Positions 1 through 4,689 of a stretch of DNA of 7,936 bases are shown piece after piece. How positions within the stretch are numbered: position 1 is the first letter of the stretch; each line of letters begins with the position of its first letter. The position numbers and the translations under genes were made by a program. The DNA is from Spirochaeta sp. (GTDB taxonomy: Bacteria; Spirochaetota; Spirochaetia; DSM-2461): contig DAOVYP010000087.1 in the NCBI GenBank assembly GCA_030635565.1, positions 1 to 7,936 on the forward strand. Reading direction: 5' to 3'. The notes beneath the pieces are model-generated. The model did not search any database. It worked only from the letters and a program-made list of their open reading frames with translations, and had not been told where the DNA came from.

Positions 1-392
1 ACCGCAATGATAAACGGATCCCAGTTCAGACCGGCAATACCTTCCAGATTCTTGTATCCGTCTGTAAGCCCCTGCAATGTTGCAGAAACGGTATGCGTAC
101 CACTTGCAAGCAGTGTATACCCGTCTGCCGGAAGGCTGAGCAGTTCGTTGGTGCCCTGGGAGCTGCCGGCTCCCCCGATATTGCTTATTACGACACTCGC
201 GTCCGTAAAGTTCTTCATCTCCTCTACCAGGGGCCGGAACACCTGGTCCGTACCGCCACCGGCACTGTAGGGGACAATCACCGTTATGATCTTCTCGGGG
301 TTCGGCCACTCCTGATCCACTTGAGGAACGCTGAATCCGAGTACCACCACACACAGTGACAGTGTGACTGCCATAAGAAAACGCATTTTCAT
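1..392 (-). CDS. TctC/Bug-family tripartite tricarboxylate transporter solute-binding protein (5' part, runs off the left edge)
   Basis: Only the first 130 codons lie in the window. The N-terminus MKMRFLMAVTLSLCVVVLGF is a Sec signal peptide with no lipobox, so the mature protein should be a soluble periplasmic protein. After it come ITVIVPYSAGGGTDQVFRPL and NIGGAGSSQGTNELL-x4-DGYTLL, which match the first beta-strand, glycine-rich ligand loop and following segments of the TctC/Bug family. In that family (established) the protein binds a carboxylate or related small molecule and delivers it to the TctA/TctB membrane subunits; these are not in the window and could lie beyond the left edge. The start at 392 has a perfect AAGGAGG (399-405) six bases upstream. 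The ATG overlaps the TGA of the DeoR gene (ATGA), implying co-transcription and translational coupling. The ligand cannot be predicted. Confidence 0.93.
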   Translation of the reverse strand, partial: MKMRFLMAVTLSLCVVVLGFSVPQVDQEWPNPEKIITVIVPYSAGGGTDQVFRPLVEEMKNFTDASVVISNIGGAGSSQGTNELLSLPADGYTLLASGTHTVSATLQGLTDGYKNLEGIAGLNWDPFIIA

Positions 393-1165
393 AGTTGACC
401 TCCTTGATGGTCTTCTACCAATACTTCTACACCGTAGTTTTTCAGGGCCGTAATCTCTTCCCTGTCTACGGAATTTGTAATGAATACATCGATGTCTTCC
501 CACCCGCATATCCGGGCCATGGAGACCTTTCCGGCCTTTGACGAGTCTGCAAGGAAGCAGACCTTCATTGCTGTCTTCATCATGCTGCGCTTTGTCTCAG
601 CCTCGATGAGGTTTGTGCACGATATTCCATGTTCTCGATCGTAGCTGGTGGCACCCATGAAAAGGATATCTGAATGGAGTTGAGATAGAAAAAAACGCGC
701 CGATTCTCCCATCAGCGCCATCGACGGACGGCGCAAAGCTCCACCTGTAACCAGCAGTTCAATGGAGTCCGAATGAGCAAGTTCCTGAAGCACAAGGAAG
801 GAGTTCGTTGATACGGTCAGGTGCATATGCTTGATTTTTCGGGCCAGGGCGGCGGTGGTACTTCCGGAGTCGATGAACACAGTAGAGGATGGCCGGATGA
901 GTTTTACGGCCATTTCCGCTATGACATCTTTGCTATCCGCATTTTCATGGATGGTATCTGAGATCATGCGGAGATAGCCTGCGTTCTCCGCACGAACGGC
1001 TCCCCCGTGTGTCCGTTTTAGAACGCCACGATTCTCAAGTGATTCCAGATCTTTACGAATAGTCACCTTTGTGACGTGGTAATGTTTCGAAAGCTCTCCG
1101 ACAAGGACACGTCCTTCGTCTTGAAGAATTTTCACTATCGATTCTTTTCGTTCATACCCTGTCAC
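389..1165 (-). CDS. DeoR-family transcriptional repressor, GTG start
   Basis: A 258-aa protein with both DeoR-family domains. Residues about 5-58 are the winged helix-turn-helix: RKESIVKIL, then GELSKHYHVTKVTIRKDL and the signature end LKRTHGGAV. Residues about 75-235 are the DeoRC sensor domain, with DSGSTT (a phosphosugar-binding type loop), STNS, VTGG-x2-R, ILFMGAT, EAETKRSM and LADSSKAGK. Family members usually bind a phosphorylated sugar or polyol and repress a neighbouring operon including themselves. The frame stays open upstream to a TTG at 1237, but that extension holds a strong promoter (TTGACT-17-TACAAT), so I place the start at GTG 1163-1165. There the conserved Arg falls at residue 6, as is usual in DeoR proteins. 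The GTG has no Shine-Dalgarno and sits on the predicted +1. The gene is followed by the TctC gene with ATGA overlap, so the transporter is the likely target. The inducer is unknown. Confidence 0.93.
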   Translation of the reverse strand: MTGYERKESIVKILQDEGRVLVGELSKHYHVTKVTIRKDLESLENRGVLKRTHGGAVRAENAGYLRMISDTIHENADSKDVIAEMAVKLIRPSSTVFIDSGSTTAALARKIKHMHLTVSTNSFLVLQELAHSDSIELLVTGGALRRPSMALMGESARFFLSQLHSDILFMGATSYDREHGISCTNLIEAETKRSMMKTAMKVCFLADSSKAGKVSMARICGWEDIDVFITNSVDREEITALKNYGVEVLVEDHQGGQL

Positions 1166-1169
1166 AGGG
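1157..1169. promoter_or_regulatory. Candidate operator: perfect 13-bp palindrome over the DeoR start codon
   Basis: CCCTGT-C-ACAGGG is a perfect inverted repeat with 6-bp arms, centred on 1163 within the GTG start codon and predicted +1. A repressor bound here would block the DeoR-TctC promoter, so autorepression is plausible. No second copy was seen in the window, so the assignment rests on position alone. Confidence 0.4.
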
Positions 1170-1200
1170 CGATTGTAGCACTGAAAGAAGCAATAGTCAA
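1166..1200 (-). promoter_or_regulatory. Sigma70-type promoter of the DeoR-TctC operon
   Basis: Reading the minus strand, TTGACT (1200-1195) is followed by a 17-bp spacer and TACAAT (1177-1172), with TG at the extended -10 position. Six bases then separate the -10 from GTG 1165, so the predicted transcription start is the G of the start codon. Hexamers and spacing were read directly; promoter activity is inferred. Confidence 0.75.
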
Positions 1201-1343
1201 TATAACGAAACAAAACGAAGAATTCTACTATTGGCAAAGTCGGTGAGGCGGACCAGAGTTTTACCCGCTTTGGAAATCACCACGTCTTCTCACTGCAGCC
1301 CCTGCTCCACGAGGCGGGAGAGGTGGGTTTTTGCCTGATACAT
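1197..1343 (-). pseudogene. Decayed Phd/YefM-family antitoxin remnant
   Basis: From ATG 1343 the frame reads MYQAKTHLSRLVEQGLQ, then TGA (1292-1290), then EDVVISKAGKTLVRLT. This is the N-terminal core of Phd/YefM antitoxins, whose usual form is N-(I/M)-(H/Y)-x-AKTHLSRL, about 7 residues, then GE(E/D)VVIAKAGKP-x-ARL. The TGA stands where Gly is normal, so a GGA-to-TGA change would explain it. The first few residues of the usual N-terminus are missing (an in-frame TGA lies two codons before the ATG), and after about residue 38 the similarity stops and the frame ends at 1197 inside the DeoR promoter. No PIN or other toxin gene follows. In intact systems the antitoxin neutralises its toxin and represses their operon. 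This copy should yield at most a 17-residue peptide. It is too short and interrupted for ordinary gene calling; the identification is by motif recognition only. Confidence 0.65.
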
Positions 1344-1385
1344 GTTTCAATTCAATTGAGTTGGTCCGGTCAAGTCAACTTGGTC
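1344..1385 (-). promoter_or_regulatory. Promoter and paired dyads upstream of the antitoxin remnant
   Basis: On the minus strand TTGACT (1378-1373) and TTGAAT (1355-1350) are separated by 17 bp, and six bases separate the latter from ATG 1343. Two near-palindromes cover these elements: 1348-1363 (CAATTCAATTGAGTTG, one mismatched pair, over the -10) and 1368-1385 (GGTCAAGTCAACTTGGTC, two mismatched pairs, over the -35). Their centres are 21 bp apart, about two helical turns, as expected for an autoregulated toxin-antitoxin promoter. The two dyads do not share an obvious common half-site, so the operator role is inferred. Confidence 0.45.
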
Positions 1386-1503
1386 AGGCCGAAACCGACA
1401 CGGCATTACCCACTCCCCGGGAGGCCGGTATCCAACAGCCTTAAATTTTGAGCCTGTGTTATATTGTTTGAAGACTGATGGCTGAATCGGGTAATGAGGA
1501 TTT
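1386..1503. other. Leader region upstream of crcB
   Basis: No gene was seen here. An extended -10-like TGT-TATATT lies at 1457-1465 on the plus strand, with no good -35 at 17 bp. GAGGA (1496-1500) is the ribosome binding site for crcB, spaced three bases from the ATG. The crcB-type fluoride riboswitch core was looked for and not found. Confidence 0.35.
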
Positions 1504-1884
1504 ATGAAAAACATTATCGCAATCGCGTTGGGGGGCAGCCTGGGAGCCGTGTCCCGATATCTGCTGTCCAAATACGTATCCGGGTATTTCGGTGCCATTT
1601 TTCCCTGGGGAACCCTGGCGGTTAATCTGATTGGTTCACTGCTGATAGGATTTCTGTTCGGATTGGCCGAGAAGACCATCATCCCAGCGAGCATACGGAC
1701 ATTCGTAATGATCGGTTTCATCGGTGCATTCACAACTTTTTCAACATACGTTCTGGAAAGCGTAAATCTGTTTCGTGATGGAGAAATCAAGCTCGGATTG
1801 TTGAACATCGGCATCAGTAACATCCTGGGAATCGGATGCATAATCCTCGGGTTCTATATGGCATCACTCTTGATGCAGAAATAG
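1504..1884 (+). CDS. crcB: Fluoride-specific ion channel CrcB (Fluc)
   Basis: A 126-aa, four-helix hydrophobic protein of the normal single-domain CrcB/Fluc length. Family signatures are complete: GGSLGAVSRYL (residues 10-20, conserved Arg18), PWGTLAVNLIGS (34-45, pore-lining Asn41) and GFIGAFTTFSTY (71-82), which holds the Phe-box residues F76 and F79 and the TTFS region that supports the central sodium ion. In the family (established) two antiparallel subunits form a dual-topology channel that lets fluoride leave the cytoplasm. A single gene of this type is expected to form a homodimer. The TAG stop at 1882-1884 overlaps the ribosome binding site of the DUF190 gene, so the two are almost certainly one operon. 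A GAGGA site sits just before the start. Confidence 0.97.
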   Translation: MKNIIAIALGGSLGAVSRYLLSKYVSGYFGAIFPWGTLAVNLIGSLLIGFLFGLAEKTIIPASIRTFVMIGFIGAFTTFSTYVLESVNLFRDGEIKLGLLNIGISNILGIGCIILGFYMASLLMQK

Positions 1885-1893
1885 GAGAAATCC

Positions 1894-2226
1894 ATGAAAC
1901 TTCCTGAAAAATCCGTATTGCTGCGGGTCTTCATCGGTGAATCTGATCACTGCAAAGGTAAGGCTCTGTACGAACAAATCGTACTGAAAGCACGTGAACT
2001 GAATCTGGCCGGAGCGACGGTTCTGAGAGGAATTATGGGGTTCGGAGCCGATAGCCGCATGCATAGCGCCAAGATTCTGGATTTGTCCATGGATCTCCCC
2101 ATCATCATAGAAATCGTCGATACGCAGGAAAAAATCGACTTGATCCTTCCATTCATTGATGAGCATGTCGTCGAGGGATTGGTGACGATTGAAAATATCA
2201 GCGTCATCAAATATCGGCATAGCTGA
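1894..2226 (+). CDS. DUF190 family protein
   Basis: A 110-aa soluble protein with no signal peptide or membrane segment. It follows the DUF190 pattern: an opening strand VLLRVFIGESDHCKGKALYEQI, the segment GATVLRGIMGFGADSRMHSAKIL (residues about 40-62), DLPIIIEIVDTQEKI (about 67-81) and the C-terminal EGLVTIENISVIKY. DUF190 proteins have a small ferredoxin-like alpha/beta fold resembling PII proteins. Their biochemical role is not established, but they recur beside crcB, as here, which suggests a part in fluoride handling or its sensing (inference). AGGAG at 1884-1888 precedes the ATG with a good spacing, and only nine bases separate it from the crcB stop. The length is typical and the gene looks intact. 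Confidence 0.93.
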   Translation: MKLPEKSVLLRVFIGESDHCKGKALYEQIVLKARELNLAGATVLRGIMGFGADSRMHSAKILDLSMDLPIIIEIVDTQEKIDLILPFIDEHVVEGLVTIENISVIKYRHS

Positions 2227-2285
2227 GAGGGAATGTCTCGGGTCGAATACGTTGAATCCGGCCTGCTAAAGTCTTAATCTTGGTA

Positions 2286-2410
2286 GAGTGTTCCCAACCT
2301 TGTCACACTTTCTGTAAAACCCCGGCAGTTTCGATTTCCGGTTGAATCTGCACTTTTCCAACTGCCTTTTCGGGGGATGAGCGGTTTTTGTGACAAGGTG
2401 GGTAACACTC
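2286..2410. mobile_element. MITE-like 125-bp element with 22-bp imperfect terminal inverted repeats
   Basis: Bases 2286-2307 and 2389-2410 are inverted copies matching at 20 of 22 positions, both reading inward as GAGTGTT...ACCTTGTCACA. Inside, GGCAGTT (2324-2330) pairs with AACTGCC (2360-2366), CCCC (2320-2323) with the GGGGG run at 2372-2376, and AAAACC (2316-2321) with GGTTTT (2383-2388), so the whole element can fold into one long interrupted hairpin. It has no coding capacity. The left end (TGTCACACTTTCTGTAAA) resembles the style of IS256-family termini, from memory. TAATCTT occurs on both sides (2275-2281 and 2413-2419), but at unequal distances from the ends, so it is only a weak target-duplication candidate. 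A large regulatory hairpin is the alternative. Confidence 0.55.
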
Positions 2411-2416
2411 AATAAT
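2388..2416 (+). promoter_or_regulatory. Possible promoter for the GH130-GT4 operon, with its -35 inside the element's right arm
   Basis: TTGTGA (2388-2393), a 17-bp spacer and AATAAT (2411-2416) precede the GH130 gene. The -35 is moderate and the -10 differs from consensus at one base. The expected +1 near 2423 would leave a leader of about nine bases and cut into the AGGTGA ribosome site at 2421-2426, which counts against it. Confidence 0.3.
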
Positions 2417-2431
2417 CTTCAGGTGACTGCA

Positions 2432-3502
2432 ATGGATATCGTTACCCGTCATCCTTCGAATCCTCTGATACGACCGTCGGATGTAAAACCTTCGACGGAA
2501 GGATACCAGGTTCTGGGATCCTTCAATCCAGCGGCGGTGGAATTCGACGGGGACATCATTCTCCTGCTCAGGGTGGCCGAGTCCTGTGTTCCTGAGGATG
2601 GATATGTTTCAGTCCCCTATTACAGAATTGATGATTCCGGGAGCTTTGCGGATGTTCTACGGGTCCGTGAGGATGATCCGGATTTGGTTCTGAAGGATAC
2701 CAGGGGCATCTTCTACAGAGGGGCCGATTATCTCTCCACCCTGTCCCATATCCGCCTGGCCCGCAGTCATGACGGTGTTCAGTTCCGGGTGGAGGAGAAG
2801 CCTTTTCTCTTTCCCACTCTTGAGAGCGAAGCCTTCGGGGTGGAGGATGCCCGAATCTCCCATATCGGCGATGAATACTGGATTACCTATACCGGTGTGT
2901 CCCGGGACGGATTCTGCACAATGCTTGCCCTCACCCGGGACTTCGTCCATGTGGAAAAAAAGGGAATTATCTTCTCCCCAATGAACAAGGACGTTGCCAT
3001 TTTTGAACGACAATGCGGCGGCAGCTGGTACTGCTTTCACCGGCCCAATAACGATGGTTTCGGCCGCCCCTCCATCTGGATCGCCCGGTCACACGACCTG
3101 ATCCACTGGGGAGAGCACTCCTGTATCATCCGTCCGCAGAACAACCGGCATGAAAGTTTGAAAATCGGCGGCGGAGCACCTCCGGTGTTGACGGATGAGG
3201 GTTGGCTGGCCATATACCACGGGAAGGGAGATAATCAGAGGTATTCCCTGAACACCCTTCTTCTGGACCCTGAGCATCCGGAACAGGTGATCGGCCGGGG
3301 TAAGGCTCCCCTGCTGGAACCGGAAGAACCCTATGAGACCGACGGCTTCTTCGGAAATGTCGTTTTCACCAACGGTATGATTATCAGGGAGGTGAACGGC
3401 GGTAAAGAGGCCTGGATTTATTACGGGGCCAGTGATGAGACCTCCTGTCTGGCCGTTGCCGATATGGATAACCTGGTTCGTCACGCCCGGGGACGGATAT
3501 GA
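2432..3502 (+). CDS. GH130 family beta-mannoside phosphorylase-like enzyme (short form)
   Basis: A 356-aa cytoplasmic protein, no signal peptide, of typical GH130 length for a five-bladed beta-propeller. Landmarks: FNPAAV (31-36), the Arg-ending strand IILLLRV (42-48), FGVEDARI (135-142) with Asp139 as predicted catalytic acid, KIGGGAPPVLTDEGWLAIYH (244-263) with His263, and the C-terminal YYGASDETSCLA (330-341). In GH130 phosphorylases, Arg and His residues bind phosphate, and the YHG motif after the GGG-PP segment favours a phosphorylase that releases mannose 1-phosphate over a hydrolase. The acceptor and linkage (beta-1,2, beta-1,4 or other) cannot be decided. I start at ATG 2432 because AGGTGA (2421-2426) lies upstream and residues 1-15 fit the family. 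An in-frame GTG at 2390 lies inside the inverted-repeat element. The GT4 gene follows after 13 bases. Confidence 0.92.
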   Translation: MDIVTRHPSNPLIRPSDVKPSTEGYQVLGSFNPAAVEFDGDIILLLRVAESCVPEDGYVSVPYYRIDDSGSFADVLRVREDDPDLVLKDTRGIFYRGADYLSTLSHIRLARSHDGVQFRVEEKPFLFPTLESEAFGVEDARISHIGDEYWITYTGVSRDGFCTMLALTRDFVHVEKKGIIFSPMNKDVAIFERQCGGSWYCFHRPNNDGFGRPSIWIARSHDLIHWGEHSCIIRPQNNRHESLKIGGGAPPVLTDEGWLAIYHGKGDNQRYSLNTLLLDPEHPEQVIGRGKAPLLEPEEPYETDGFFGNVVFTNGMIIREVNGGKEAWIYYGASDETSCLAVADMDNLVRHARGRI

Positions 3503-3515
3503 GAGGAGGGTGGGA

Positions 3516-4655
3516 ATGCGAATCGCGATGATATCCACCTACCCTCCCATCGAGTGCGGAATCGCCACTTATGCCGAGAATCTCTGCGGTGCCCTGAAGA
3601 AGGGGAACAACGAGATCCTGGTGATCAGCCAGCACGGGGCGGCGGGAGATCGGGTTTATCCTGTCTACAATGCGACTGATGATAATATTGCGGCTGAGAT
3701 ATTTACGATTCTGGCTAAGCTGACTCCAGATCTGGTGCATATCCAACATGAATTCGGCCTGTACGGGGTGCAGCACGGTATTCAGATTAATGAACTTATC
3801 CTCCGCCTCAGAATGGTTGATCTTCCCATGGTGGTCACGCTCCATACGGTCCGTTCACCCATGCCTCGGGATGACGAGATTATCCTTGGCAACATCATTC
3901 GGAACAAGGCCCTGATTATCGTTCATGAGGAACATCAGCAGGTGGTTCTGCAGGATAAATTCGGACATGGCGACCGGATCCGTGTCATACCTCACGGTAT
4001 CCGGGAATACCATCCGATACCGGGCGCCAGGGATATGCTGGGACTTTCAGGCAAGAAGGTGGCACTCCTGGCCGGATATTTCCGTCCTACCAAGCGGTTT
4101 GAGCGGATTCTCGGCCTCTGGCCCCGGGTGGTGGAACGGAATCCGGATGTGGTGCTCCTGCTGGCCGGGAAGATGCGGGGCATTGAATACTCTGATTATC
4201 ACGATTCTTTGATGCGGATGGCGAAGGAATCCCCTGTGGCGGATCAGATTTTGTGCTTGAGCGGACAGTTTCCCCAGTATACCTTTGATGCCATTATCTC
4301 CGCGGCGGATTGTATCGTTCTGCCCTATGAGATTGGTGCTCAAAGCGGCATTCTGGCCAATGCGGCCGCCTTCCATGTCCCGGTAGTCACCTCGGATCTC
4401 GAAAGCTTTGTGAAATGGAACGAGAAAAGCGGCGGGGGACTGACCGCCGCGACCGACGACGAATTTGTGGAACATCTCACCCGGATACTGAAGGATGATG
4501 AACTCAACCGGACCCTGAGGAACAATGTGAAGGGCTTTGTACAACCTTATCTGTGGGATGCCATCGGTCAAAAACATCAGGCCGTGTATGAGGAGATACT
4601 CAGGAAGCCATTTGAGGGGACGCGGTATTTTTATTTACCCGATCCCGAAGCTTAG
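3516..4655 (+). CDS. GT4 family glycosyltransferase
   Basis: A 379-aa GT-B-fold enzyme, probably cytoplasmic. The N-terminal acceptor domain has STYPPIECGIATYAENL (7-23), VHIQHEFG (74-81) and VVTLHTVRSP (106-115). The C-terminal nucleotide-sugar domain has IRVIPHG (155-161), LAGYFRPTKRFERIL (185-199) with Lys193 in the donor-phosphate position, and LPYEIGAQSG (269-278). Retaining GT4 enzymes transfer sugar from GDP-, UDP- or ADP-sugars. The PP-x2-CGIAT opening is, as I recall, typical of GT4 proteins that neighbour GH130 genes. The first Glu of the EX7E motif is present (Glu272), but the second is not at the usual spacing, as in the QSG-type branch. The start at 3516 has GAGGAGG directly upstream, 13 bases after the GH130 stop, so the two genes are co-transcribed. 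Donor and acceptor are unknown; GDP-mannose is a guess from context. Confidence 0.92.
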   Translation: MRIAMISTYPPIECGIATYAENLCGALKKGNNEILVISQHGAAGDRVYPVYNATDDNIAAEIFTILAKLTPDLVHIQHEFGLYGVQHGIQINELILRLRMVDLPMVVTLHTVRSPMPRDDEIILGNIIRNKALIIVHEEHQQVVLQDKFGHGDRIRVIPHGIREYHPIPGARDMLGLSGKKVALLAGYFRPTKRFERILGLWPRVVERNPDVVLLLAGKMRGIEYSDYHDSLMRMAKESPVADQILCLSGQFPQYTFDAIISAADCIVLPYEIGAQSGILANAAAFHVPVVTSDLESFVKWNEKSGGGLTAATDDEFVEHLTRILKDDELNRTLRNNVKGFVQPYLWDAIGQKHQAVYEEILRKPFEGTRYFYLPDPEA

Positions 4656-4689
4656 AGTTGGAAAGCTTGAGCCGGATTGTTTCAGGGGA
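4656..4689. other. Convergent intergenic gap without a clear terminator
   Basis: The GT4 gene and the long GH130 gene end tail to tail 34 bp apart. Two AAGCTT copies (4648-4653, across the GT4 stop, and 4663-4668) could form a weak six-pair hairpin, but no T-run follows on either strand. I see no intrinsic terminator. Confidence 0.4.

Noticed and set aside
1400..1503. CTGATGGCT near 1475 as part of a fluoride (crcB) riboswitch
   Set aside because: The matching 5' half (GGNGATG followed by a CC pairing segment) and the pseudoknot partners are not present in the leader.
1347..1841. Long minus-strand frame of 164 codons opposite crcB
   Set aside because: It is the antisense shadow of crcB; it matches no family and the plus-strand CrcB signatures are complete.
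2275..2419. TAATCTT repeats as a definite target-site duplication of the 125-bp element
   Set aside because: The copies lie 4 bp and 2 bp from the arms, not directly adjacent, and 7-bp repeats at this distance can occur by chance; kept only as a weak hint.
2390..2431. GTG 2390 as the start of the short GH130 gene
   Set aside because: It lies in the inverted-repeat arm and has no ribosome site, and the 14 extra residues do not resemble a GH130 N-terminus. ATG 2432 has AGGTGA upstream.
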